This document shows, one piece after another, positions 1 through 6,745 of a DNA stretch of 8,443 nt. A program made the position numbers and the translations under genes. Origin of the DNA: Oligoflexales bacterium (GTDB lineage Bacteria; Bdellovibrionota_B; Oligoflexia; Oligoflexales; CACXFL01); NCBI GenBank assembly GCA_028282865.1, contig JANQHA010000400.1:1-8443 (forward strand), in the 5' to 3' direction. Every line of letters begins with the position of its first letter. Position 1 is the stretch's first letter. Below the pieces are notes generated by a model that saw nothing but the letters and a program-made list of their open reading frames with translations, ran no database searches and was not told the DNA's origin.

Positions 1-248
1 ACCTGCCCGATCAAGAACTGATAACTATGCTCCAAGAACAATAGATTTAGCCGGGTATCCGCGAAATCTCCTGGTAAAGTCTGGAAGTCTCGAGCAAACA
101 GCGGCCACAAGAACATCACAGTTCCTACCAGCCCAGCGGCAATCACCATTATCACACTAAAAAACTTCGAAAGACCGGCAGACAACCCTCTAGGACCCCG
201 TAAACCAACAAAAACCAAGCCACCAACTATATAATAAACTTTTCTCAT
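1..248 (-). CDS. Multi-pass membrane protein, N-terminal part (GT-C-like), cut by window edge
   Basis: The minus strand is open from position 1 to an ATG at 246-248, giving the first 82 residues of a protein that continues beyond the left edge. An in-frame TAA lies four codons upstream of the adjoining TTG codon, so the start is TTG (249-251) or ATG (246-248). Neither has a convincing ribosome site. Residues 29-51 form a clear membrane helix. It is followed by a polar loop with GDFADTRLN (60-68) and LEH (72-74). A GD..D.R.N....EH loop after the first helix is a pattern I associate with bacterial GT-C-type or YfhO-like membrane glycosyltransferases, where acidic residues in the first extracytoplasmic loop bind the lipid-linked donor. 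That family assignment is inference from a short fragment. The gene diverges from another GT-C-like gene at 341, which supports a sugar-transfer or envelope role. Confidence 0.7.
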   Translation of the reverse strand, partial: MRKVYYIVGGLVFVGLRGPRGLSAGLSKFFSVIMVIAAGLVGTVMFLWPLFARDFQTLPGDFADTRLNLLFLEHSYQFLIGQ

Positions 249-340
249 CAATTGGGGTTTTTAGCAAGAAATGAAGTCGATGGTTGCACGAAATTATGCT
301 AGCCTAGCTTCTGAATTTTACAAAGGTAGATACCTATTTT
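249..340. promoter_or_regulatory. Divergent intergenic region with overlapping candidate -10 boxes
   Basis: This 92-bp gap separates two divergently transcribed membrane-protein genes, so it should hold both promoters. On the minus strand CATAAT (298-293) could be a -10, with TTGTAA about 19 bp upstream as a stretched -35. On the plus strand TATGCT (295-300) could be a -10 but has no recognisable -35. The two boxes overlap. A short inverted repeat, GCTA-GCC-TAGC, lies at 298-308. AAAGG at 322-326 is the best purine box before the ATG at 341 but sits 14 nt away, which is long. All of this is weak and shown only as candidates. Confidence 0.25.
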
Positions 341-1825
341 ATGAAATGGTTTTTAGTTGTTAAACGATATGGTCACTCTTTTTTGATCTTTGTTATATTC
401 TCTGTCATGCTCTTCAAAGCATTATTTAGATTCTCACACCATGACTATGACTATCTGTGGTACCACCTACCTGGCGCATTACTTCATGTTGGTAAGACCA
501 CTTTAATACCCTCCAACTATATTTCGGAAATTCTAGCGGGCTTCCCGCCTCTGGCCAACTACGTGCAAGGGGTACTTGTAACAATATTTCAACGACCCTC
601 GGCCTCTAGTGCTCTCAATGCTGTAGGTTTTCTGACCTGCCTTGCACTTATAAGGTGGATGTTCCAAAGGAAAATCAACCTACTCTGGTACCTTACGGCG
701 TTTCTAGCTTTTCCACTATTTGTTATGCAGTTTTATGCCGGTTATATAGACCTATGGGTCGGTAGTTGGCTGGCGTTATGCTTCGCTGCACTAACTCACA
801 TGATCCTCTTTAAGCCCTGCCAAAAATCACTACTTTCGCTGTCATTAGGCATTTGGATCGCAGCGCTATCAAAATACCAGGCCTGGCCATTTGTCGGTTT
901 TTTTATTGTAGTAGCAATAGCCATTTTTACATACAGGCTAATATTTGCTTCTGATGCAAACTGGAAGAGCTATCTGATCGTAGCAGCAATACTCATCACC
1001 GGAGCAACTATCTGGCCTCTCAGAAATATTTATAAATTTAATAATCCCACATTCCCTGTAGCTCCCCCTCTAGTAAGCAAATACTTCTCAGAAGGGCAGG
1101 ATACTGGGCGTAGTCGATTTAAAGTACAAATTCCTAAGCAACTTTGGGATCAATCGGCACCAGCGCTATACCTACTCTCTAACTTAGAAGCCACCCGCTT
1201 TACTCACCCAGATGGCGTATTTGAATGGAAGGTAGATATGGGTGACTTTCGTGGGTATAAAGGAGCTCATCACCGGATGGGTGGGCTCTTTTTCTTAACA
1301 GTTCTGCTAAGCGTTATTTATCTTATATGGCTAACATACAGAAGAGATATACCTCCGGCGTTGATCGCTATGTTATTAGCAACGAGTGGCATTGCTTCGA
1401 TAATGCCTCAATCACACGAACTCAGATACTGGCTGGTAGTGCCATTATCAGCAATTTTGCTAATGGCTATCTTTGGTTTTTCTCAGAAAAGAAGGTTAGA
1501 TCAAATTGCTAAGGTCTGTTTCTTTTTATTAGCCTGCTATGTTCTCCCACAGCTTCATGCACTCGACTTCAAGGTCAAAAGTCCAGAGGTCCATGCTCCT
1601 GATGCGGCTAGAGAGTTTTGGAAGCTTGCCGCCAAAGACCCTGACAAGGTCTATTGTAAAAGTGGTTTAGGACACCTAGCAATCTATTGGGCTGGACCTG
1701 ATTTTAATACTTACAAAGTATTAGACGATAGTTGCGAAAGGGAGGGCCAAATGAGAAGGTGTGATTTCTCTGGATTTTCAGACTTTCGAGCACAGCAACT
1801 AAAACCATTATTTAACTGTAGGTAA
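341..1825 (+). CDS. Polytopic GT-C-type membrane glycosyltransferase
   Basis: This 494-residue protein has about ten hydrophobic helices and a C-terminal soluble tail. The first helix (residues about 11-29) is followed by an extracytoplasmic loop with HHDYDYLWYHLP (33-44), the place and style of the acidic donor-binding motif of GT-C enzymes. Other family-like landmarks are GFPPLANY (67-74), YAGYIDLW (132-139), WPLRNIYKFNNPTFPV (225-240) and HELRYW (359-364); the last two resemble conserved loops in ArnT/PMT-type transferases. Such enzymes take a sugar from a polyprenyl-phosphate carrier and attach it outside the inner membrane to a lipid, glycan or protein. The acceptor cannot be told. The tail after residue about 405 carries four cysteines (439, 465, 474, 493) that could form disulfides in the periplasm. 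The GT2 gene starts two bases after the stop, so the pair is surely an operon. The ATG at 341 lacks a close Shine-Dalgarno. Confidence 0.75.
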   Translation: MKWFLVVKRYGHSFLIFVIFSVMLFKALFRFSHHDYDYLWYHLPGALLHVGKTTLIPSNYISEILAGFPPLANYVQGVLVTIFQRPSASSALNAVGFLTCLALIRWMFQRKINLLWYLTAFLAFPLFVMQFYAGYIDLWVGSWLALCFAALTHMILFKPCQKSLLSLSLGIWIAALSKYQAWPFVGFFIVVAIAIFTYRLIFASDANWKSYLIVAAILITGATIWPLRNIYKFNNPTFPVAPPLVSKYFSEGQDTGRSRFKVQIPKQLWDQSAPALYLLSNLEATRFTHPDGVFEWKVDMGDFRGYKGAHHRMGGLFFLTVLLSVIYLIWLTYRRDIPPALIAMLLATSGIASIMPQSHELRYWLVVPLSAILLMAIFGFSQKRRLDQIAKVCFFLLACYVLPQLHALDFKVKSPEVHAPDAAREFWKLAAKDPDKVYCKSGLGHLAIYWAGPDFNTYKVLDDSCEREGQMRRCDFSGFSDFRAQQLKPLFNCR

Positions 1826-1827
1826 TC

Positions 1828-2889
1828 ATGTCTCCACTTCTTATACTGATTGTTTCTGTTTCTTTGTTAATTCTACTTTCGCAATTAGGCAGGAAGCTTT
1901 CAGCAAGAAGCTCACCAATGATATGGCTGGTTTCTGCCTTTCTTTTTGCAGCTACCATAGACCCTTCAATCCTACGAGATCTTGCCGATTTGCTGCAAAT
2001 CGAACTTGTCAGCAACTTCGTACTAGCATCGCTGATTTTCCTATTATTCTGGCAATCATTTCAGTCTGAGGCGCGTATTCACTCTCAATATAAGAAGATA
2101 GTCGATAGCACAACCACTCAGGCAGCTCGAGCATTCGTCGAGGTCTTCGCCCAGAGAGCCCCAAAATGCCTAGTCGTCATTCCGTGCTATAATGAGCAAG
2201 CAAATATTCCAGACCTTATACAGTCTTTAAAGGCAGAGTTAAGCAATCGACAAAATGACATAGCCTACTTGGTTGTCAATGACGGCTCTACCGACGAGTC
2301 ATCAACACTTCTTGATACCCTGGCGCCGCAAAACCATACGGACCATTTAACTAACGTCGGTGTTTCAGGAGTCCTACAAACTGGATTCAAAGTCGCAAAG
2401 AAGCTTAAATGCACTCATGTGATCCAATGCGATGCAGACGGACAACACCCGATCGAGGAGATACCAACCCTGCTATCACAAGCTCAAGCGAACCAATCAG
2501 ATCTTACAATAGGCTCTCGCTTTGTGACCGGTGCCCCTCAAGCTAACCATGCTAGCACCACAAGGTTACGACGATTTGGCTCTTCATTAATTAGAGTGAC
2601 CCTGGCACTATTTGGTCCTAAAGCGGCAGTAGCAGACCCCACTTCGGGCTTTCGAGTCTATGGGGAGAAAGCTTACGAGGTTCTGCTCAAAAACCTCCCT
2701 GAGGACTACCCAGAACCAGAGTCCATAGCTATCTTAGCTAGTAAAAGTCTTAGTATCCACGAAACTCCGATCATGATGAAGCCACGCCAAGGGGGAGTCT
2801 CAAGCATAAGCGGCGTCAAGCAGGCCTCTTATATGATAAAGGTGATTAGCGCCCTATTTGGTCTGAGGCTGAGATCTATCTGGAAATGA
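1828..2889 (+). CDS. GT2 polyprenyl-phosphate glycosyltransferase with N-terminal DUF2304-like membrane domain
   Basis: This 353-residue protein has two parts. Residues 1-105 hold hydrophobic helices at about 2-19, 30-45 and 60-77, then a basic amphipathic stretch; spacing and composition resemble DUF2304, a small membrane protein usually encoded beside GT2 enzymes. Residues 113-353 are a GT2 GT-A domain of the DPM1/GtrB type: VVIPCYNEQ (116-124), VVNDGST (149-155), NVGVSGVLQTGF (176-187), the metal-binding DAD (202-204), TIGSRF (227-232), DPTSGFRVY (270-278) and YPEPE (294-298). These enzymes move a sugar from a nucleotide onto undecaprenyl phosphate. Unlike GtrB there are no C-terminal membrane helices, so the N-terminal domain probably provides the anchor. 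The gap to the GT-C gene is two bases, and its AGG box (1820-1822) lies inside the end of that gene, implying coupled translation. The sugar is unknown. Confidence 0.87.
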   Translation: MSPLLILIVSVSLLILLSQLGRKLSARSSPMIWLVSAFLFAATIDPSILRDLADLLQIELVSNFVLASLIFLLFWQSFQSEARIHSQYKKIVDSTTTQAARAFVEVFAQRAPKCLVVIPCYNEQANIPDLIQSLKAELSNRQNDIAYLVVNDGSTDESSTLLDTLAPQNHTDHLTNVGVSGVLQTGFKVAKKLKCTHVIQCDADGQHPIEEIPTLLSQAQANQSDLTIGSRFVTGAPQANHASTTRLRRFGSSLIRVTLALFGPKAAVADPTSGFRVYGEKAYEVLLKNLPEDYPEPESIAILASKSLSIHETPIMMKPRQGGVSSISGVKQASYMIKVISALFGLRLRSIWK

Positions 2890-2930
2890 TCGTTAAATAA
2901 GCCTTTAATTTAACATTAAAAATATAAAAT

Positions 2931-2983
2931 TATTTTAACAAAACTATTAAAAATTGACTAATTTTAATAGTTTTGTTAAAATA
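2931..2983. repeat. 22-bp perfect AT-rich inverted repeat (hairpin/cruciform)
   Basis: Positions 2931-2952 are the exact reverse complement of 2962-2983, with a 9-base loop (attgactaa). The arms contain only three G:C pairs each, so the hairpin is long but not GC-stabilised. It lies 41 bases after the GT2 stop codon and could act as a weak terminator for that operon, since its right arm is T-rich. The same DNA also carries the best promoter in the window, so an operator or supercoiling-sensitive cruciform is equally possible. Confidence 0.9.
2954..2982 (+). promoter_or_regulatory. Near-consensus sigma-70 promoter for the lipoprotein gene
   Basis: TTGACT (2954-2959) matches the -35 consensus at five of six positions. 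After a 17-bp spacer, TAAAAT (2977-2982) matches the -10 at five of six, and TG at 2974-2975 makes it an extended -10. Transcription should begin near 2989. The -35 lies in the loop of the inverted repeat and the -10 in its right arm. The predicted leader to the ATG at 3103 is about 110 nt. Confidence 0.7.
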
Positions 2984-2988
2984 TTCTA

Positions 2989-3102
2989 TGGCTGCAGCAC
3001 TGGCTTTTCCACTAACTGAGGAGGGTATAAACAACCATTTTAAACTGTCTCTAATCCGTACGTTTGCTGAGAGATATTTCTACTGTGTAGGAGGAGTTGC
3101 GG
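2989..3102 (+). other. Leader region of the lipoprotein gene, with Shine-Dalgarno at 3089-3096
   Basis: AGGAGGAG (3089-3096) is a strong ribosome site, six bases before the ATG at 3103. It rules out the in-frame TTG at 3097, which it would directly abut. A second purine box, GAGGAGGG (3018-3025), sits about 70 bases upstream with no ATG, GTG or TTG at usable distance after it. No riboswitch or stable fold was recognised. Confidence 0.5.
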
Positions 3103-4683
3103 ATGAAAACAACACACACACAAAAAAACCCAAGCATATGGGTCATAGTTATTTCTACATTCTTGATATTTAGTTCCTGTGGCAAACCGAGCCAAAATAG
3201 CTCAATGTCTGAGGACTATTCCAAACAAGAAAGCTGGATCACATCGCTAAAGAATAGTTTTGATATGGAACCAGCTACTCTCACCAATGATGAAGGAAGC
3301 CCTTTAAAAATTCCAGCGGGCAGACGATTCACTGCAACCGTTAAGTTTCCGCTAAACTTGGACGAAGACATCGATAGCGAGACCGCAAGCAACTTTTCTG
3401 TTAGTGCTTCGAAACATACCCACTCAATCGATGATGCGGTCCACCCGTACCTAAATGACAGTGAATATTTTATCGATAGCTTTCCAGTAGAGTTTGTCGC
3501 ACTAAGAGCTTCTTTTCCTTTGGAAAACGAACAAGAGCTTTATAGCGACAAGGGTAGTATTTCCGAATCCACTTCAACCTGCGTTGACGCGATGGCGTTG
3601 CCGTCGAGAATACCAGAACATCGACACGGTAAACTCACATCGACTTACTTAGTCGGAAAGGTGCTGCGAATCTGCCTACAGCAGATGTTTGAATACAACA
3701 CTTTAAAATCCTATCAACGTACTTTTATGCTAGGTGCTTATCATTGTCTTGATGAAGATGAAAACTGCATAACTAGCTATACCGGAGACTGGGTATCAAA
3801 AAAGAAGCTAAAAGCTTTTCAAAAGGAAAAAGAAGTCTACTTAGCAGAATTTTCACAAGCAACTGCTGAACTAAACGAAAGTTTTAGAAAATCAGAGGTC
3901 GCCTACGATAAATTTTACAAAACACTTCCGATAACTACCGAAGGCCAGAAAATGCTGGCAAACCACGTAATGTTTGGCGCAGTAGCTGGCGCTACTGCAA
4001 CCCTACCCTATTGGACACAGTTTTTTGCCCAAGCTATCACAACGGCAATTTCATCAGCGGCTCAGCAGATTTTTCTGGCTAAAGAAAAGTCCGATACAAC
4101 CGCCACAAAACAGACTGTTGACCATATTTCTCAAAAAGCTGCTAGAGATGTCGCAAACAAGTCGCTAGCAACTGGTTACCTCGCTTACCTTTCAAAAGGG
4201 GGTAACGGGAAAAGTGTAAAAATACCAACAGCAACTTCGGATATCTTTGCCGCAGTTACCTACATCATAGTAGGCCTACTGGTAGATTATTATAACGGCG
4301 AACTTGAGCCGGGGGTATACGCTAAAGACAGCTCGATTCCTGAGGATATTGTAGAAAGAATCGCTAATGCTTCGTTAGCGGTAGTGTCTTATCGATTAGC
4401 TCAGGTTCTTGCTAAACAGTCGGGAAAGGCTTTTCTAGGAAAACTAGCCGGTCCCGCAGCAGGTGCTCTTAGATACTCCGCTACAATCGTATTTTATGAA
4501 GTGGCGGCCTTGGCTCACTACACTAGCTTCTTAGAAAACAACCGGATCGAAGAAGCTAAAACTAAAGATTTTCTAAACAAAAAGCGGTTGGTAGCTGAAC
4601 TAGATTTCGAGCATACCGCGGAAGTCTACAAAATATACTTAGTGCACTCTCAAAAGCAATTTTTTGAAGGACTAGTTCAATAA
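3103..4683 (+). CDS. Orphan lipoprotein with amphipathic and hydrophobic helices
   Basis: The 526-residue product is not recognised as a known family. From the ATG at 3103, a short basic N-terminus and a hydrophobic stretch (11-23) lead to LIFSSC with Cys26, a type II signal-peptidase site although Phe at -3 is not ideal. The mature protein starts with a serine-rich linker. Residues 60-225 look like a beta-rich domain with cysteines at 160, 191, 215 and 222, possibly forming disulfides. Residues 233-272 form a charged coiled-coil-like helix. It is followed by glycine/alanine-rich hydrophobic segments at 286-325, 379-397 and 421-475, and then a charged C-terminal helix. Multiple membrane-like helices are unusual in an exported lipoprotein; they may be buried, or may insert in a membrane. 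The gene is alone between its own promoter and terminator, so context gives no function. Confidence 0.8.
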   Translation: MKTTHTQKNPSIWVIVISTFLIFSSCGKPSQNSSMSEDYSKQESWITSLKNSFDMEPATLTNDEGSPLKIPAGRRFTATVKFPLNLDEDIDSETASNFSVSASKHTHSIDDAVHPYLNDSEYFIDSFPVEFVALRASFPLENEQELYSDKGSISESTSTCVDAMALPSRIPEHRHGKLTSTYLVGKVLRICLQQMFEYNTLKSYQRTFMLGAYHCLDEDENCITSYTGDWVSKKKLKAFQKEKEVYLAEFSQATAELNESFRKSEVAYDKFYKTLPITTEGQKMLANHVMFGAVAGATATLPYWTQFFAQAITTAISSAAQQIFLAKEKSDTTATKQTVDHISQKAARDVANKSLATGYLAYLSKGGNGKSVKIPTATSDIFAAVTYIIVGLLVDYYNGELEPGVYAKDSSIPEDIVERIANASLAVVSYRLAQVLAKQSGKAFLGKLAGPAAGALRYSATIVFYEVAALAHYTSFLENNRIEEAKTKDFLNKKRLVAELDFEHTAEVYKIYLVHSQKQFFEGLVQ

Positions 4684-4690
4684 AGACCCA

Positions 4691-4725
4691 GTTCCCCCGG
4701 CGTTAATACGTCGGGGAACTTTTTT
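4691..4725 (+). terminator. Rho-independent terminator after the lipoprotein gene
   Basis: GTTCCCCCGGCG (4691-4702) pairs with CGTCGGGGAAC (4709-4719) across a TTAATA loop, with one bulged C and one G-U pair. A run of six T follows (4720-4725). It starts seven bases after the stop codon. In the opposite direction the stem is followed only by a poor T-tract, so it is at best a partial terminator for mtnA, which converges on it. Confidence 0.92.
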
Positions 4726-4770
4726 ATATGAACCTGCTTAAAATTGATTATTAATAAAATGGGTGAAGTT

Positions 4771-5832
4771 TTATAATCTATTGTTATGCGCTCTAGCCGA
4801 CGCCAAAGATTTGTCAAACGGCTCTTGGATGACAGAGTCTTCGGTAATAATACCTGAAATCAATTTACTAGGAGTCACATCAAAAGAAGGGTTCAAGGCA
4901 GTCACTTCGGTTGCCGCAATAGATTGACCAGCATATTCAGTTATTTCACTTTGAGGTCTCATCTCGATGGGGATATCTGCACCTGAGCTAATGGTAAGAT
5001 CAATAGTACTCCAAGGCGCGGCAACAAAGAACTTGATATTGTGATAGTACGCGTTGATAGCCGCTGAGTAGGTTCCAATCTTATTTGCGGTATCACCGTT
5101 CGCGGCGATTCTGTCGGCGCCAACCACGACCCAGTCTATCAGTCCTTGCGCCATTAAGGACGCCGCGGCGGAATCAACAATCAACGTATGTGGAATATTA
5201 TCCTGCAATAATTCGTATGATGTTAATCTGGCACCTTGCAGGTAAGGCCTAGTTTCATCGACCCATACCTTCTCCAGCTTGCCTGCAGAGTGAAGAGCAC
5301 GAATGACCCCCAGAGCGGTGCCATATCCAGCGGTAGCTAAGGCTCCAGCATTGCAGTGGGTGAGAACCCTGAGTTTTTTATCTGAGCTATGAAGCTTACA
5401 CCCTTGAGCACCAATTGCCACGCAGGTTTCCAGATCGCTATTGAAAAGGTCTTGCGCACACCTTTCAACAACCTCCGAGACATCGCGAACTAGTTCGTTA
5501 TCGCTGATTGATTCAACAGCCTGGCGAATCTGATTAATGGCGTAGAATAAATTCACCGCTGTAGGCCGAGTCGCCTCTAATCGAGCGCAGCAATCGAAGA
5601 ACCGTCCCTTATAGCTTCTCCAGGTACTATCTTGGTCCACTTGCGTGATATCAAGGGCTAACCCAAAGGCGGCAGTACAGCCAATAGCCGGAGCACCTCG
5701 CACCACCATATCTTCGATAGCCACAGCGACATCTTCCAAGGTATCACAAGATACCCAGATGCTTTTATGAGGTAAAAGCCGTTGATCGATAAGTTTTAGT
5801 TGATTCGACTGATAAATGATCGGTGAAAACAA
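4771..5832 (-). CDS. mtnA: S-methyl-5-thioribose-1-phosphate isomerase
   Basis: This 353-residue protein matches the family's usual length throughout. MtnA converts 5-methylthioribose-1-phosphate (an aldose) to 5-methylthioribulose-1-phosphate in the cytoplasmic methionine salvage pathway. It belongs to the eIF2B alpha/beta/delta-related fold. Visible landmarks are RGAPAIG (45-51), THCNAGALAT (158-167), DETRPYLQGARLT (192-204), GADRI (238-242) and NKIGTY (250-255). The two catalytic residues known from the Bacillus enzyme, Cys160 and Asp240, fall at exactly those numbers here. The start is TTG (5832-5830), since no ATG lies nearby in frame; AAAGG (5845-5841) is eight bases upstream and overlaps the TAA stop of the preceding gene, so translation is probably coupled. 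No mtnB, mtnC, mtnD, mtnK or mtnN accompanies it here, so the rest of the pathway must be elsewhere if it exists. Confidence 0.97.
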   Translation of the reverse strand: MFSPIIYQSNQLKLIDQRLLPHKSIWVSCDTLEDVAVAIEDMVVRGAPAIGCTAAFGLALDITQVDQDSTWRSYKGRFFDCCARLEATRPTAVNLFYAINQIRQAVESISDNELVRDVSEVVERCAQDLFNSDLETCVAIGAQGCKLHSSDKKLRVLTHCNAGALATAGYGTALGVIRALHSAGKLEKVWVDETRPYLQGARLTSYELLQDNIPHTLIVDSAAASLMAQGLIDWVVVGADRIAANGDTANKIGTYSAAINAYYHNIKFFVAAPWSTIDLTISSGADIPIEMRPQSEITEYAGQSIAATEVTALNPSFDVTPSKLISGIITEDSVIQEPFDKSLASARAHNNRL

Positions 5833-5840
5833 GGTTTCTG

Positions 5841-5845
5841 CCTTT
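5841..5845 (-). promoter_or_regulatory. mtnA ribosome site overlapping the upstream stop codon
   Basis: On the minus strand the TAA stop of the 290-residue gene runs straight into AAAGG (TAAAGG), eight bases before the TTG start of mtnA. Ribosomes finishing the upstream gene would be placed to reinitiate, and the box decides for TTG over any downstream start. Confidence 0.65.
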
Positions 5846-6716
5846 ATCCTGCATGTTTAAATTCATCCTCGTCATCACCATAGTCCGCATCGATATTAGT
5901 TTCAATAGCAGTTTCATATAAAGAAGGCTCCTGAATCGTTCCATAAGGTCCGTCGGATCTTTTGCTTTTGCCACTGATAGCCCTAGCAGAGGAGCTATAC
6001 TCAAGATGCTTATCTTCAGCATACTCCCTGTATAGATTAGCAGCTCGGCGACCACGGATACGAATTAAGGCAAATCCGCCTAGCAAAACCGCCACTAAAA
6101 ATATTGTTACGTTTCTTGCAAATGCAAATCTAACCGGTCCCGGACTGTCGAGCTTGATAGAGCTAACCGTTTTCCAGGCTTCGTTTAGATGCTCCTCCGA
6201 CGAGACGTCAGTATCAAAAAAAGATGCCAGATCAGTGTAAGTTATAAGAAAGTGTCTCGTTGCTGAAGAGACTAGGACATGCATCTGCATTAACTCAGTA
6301 TTATCAATTTTAAAACTCGCATAAAATAAGTATCCAGGAAATCCATTGTCTAGCTCTACCGGGACACGGTCACGAATTTCGTAGTCGCTGATAAGCGAAG
6401 ATGCCTTGCTGAAGTTCTTAGATATATATAAAGAGAACTCTTCTGCGGACAAATCATCCATATACCTGGGGTCAGAAAAGCTGAGCACTTGAATAGTTCT
6501 ACGATACTTGTCCGTCTTATTCTTAGGGGCTTCCAAAAGCAGTGTCGTGTTAGGATATTTCAGATTTATCGACCACCCAAGCGGAGGTGTAATGCTAAAA
6601 CCTTTTTCTTCTATGTCAACAGCCTCTCCACTGGAGGTCGTATTTGCCAAAACACTAAATGAAAGCAGGCTAACTGCCATTAACAAAAGTATTTTATTTA
6701 CGTTACTTAACATCAC
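5844..6716 (-). CDS. Secreted single-span membrane protein with PsbP/DUF1795-like ectodomain
   Basis: The 290-residue product has a Sec signal peptide (hydrophobic 8-22, likely cleavage after VLA, residue 24). The exported domain of about 170 residues opens with GFSITPPLGW (39-48), continues with a strand and an SAEEFSLYI helix (90-98), and ends with an ...EEHLNEAWKTVSSIK helix (174-188). This order is typical of PsbP-like/DUF1795 domains, which are mostly of unknown function; the match is by eye. A membrane helix at about 202-220 is followed by a basic stop-transfer (RIRGRRA) and a cytoplasmic tail of about 65 residues ending in a very acidic patch (YGDDEDEFK, 279-287). GTG at 6716 and ATG at 6713 are adjacent in-frame starts; neither has a strong ribosome site. 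The gene starts 29 bases after the TPR gene and ends 11 bases before mtnA, so it is in an operon with both. Confidence 0.75.
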   Translation of the reverse strand: MMLSNVNKILLLMAVSLLSFSVLANTTSSGEAVDIEEKGFSITPPLGWSINLKYPNTTLLLEAPKNKTDKYRRTIQVLSFSDPRYMDDLSAEEFSLYISKNFSKASSLISDYEIRDRVPVELDNGFPGYLFYASFKIDNTELMQMHVLVSSATRHFLITYTDLASFFDTDVSSEEHLNEAWKTVSSIKLDSPGPVRFAFARNVTIFLVAVLLGGFALIRIRGRRAANLYREYAEDKHLEYSSSARAISGKSKRSDGPYGTIQEPSLYETAIETNIDADYGDDEDEFKHAG

Positions 6717-6745
6717 ACACCCGTTGATACCTTTCGTAATAAACT

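Noticed and set aside
298..308. GCTAGCCTAGC inverted repeat as an operator
   Set aside because: The arms are only 4 bp with a 3-base loop, so it is likely to occur by chance.
1327..2015. Small frames inside or opposite the glycosyltransferase genes (1327-1512 plus, 1812-2015 minus)
   Set aside because: They lie within strongly supported GT-C and GT2 coding sequence and have no independent evidence.
3097..3099. TTG as start of the lipoprotein gene
   Set aside because: It directly abuts the Shine-Dalgarno. ATG at 3103 has proper spacing.
2973..3173. Plus-strand 66-codon frame beginning in the palindrome
   Set aside because: It starts at TTG inside the promoter -10 arm, has no ribosome site, and overlaps the lipoprotein start in another frame. 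From its internal ATG at 2988 it would be leaderless. It is best explained as a chance frame.
4771..5832. Assignment as an eIF2B-like subunit or ribose-1,5-bisphosphate isomerase instead of MtnA
   Set aside because: Length and the motifs around Cys160 and Asp240 fit MtnA throughout.
5765..6055. Minus-strand 96-codon frame across the mtnA/290-residue gene junction
   Set aside because: It overlaps two well-supported genes in another frame and has no family-like features.
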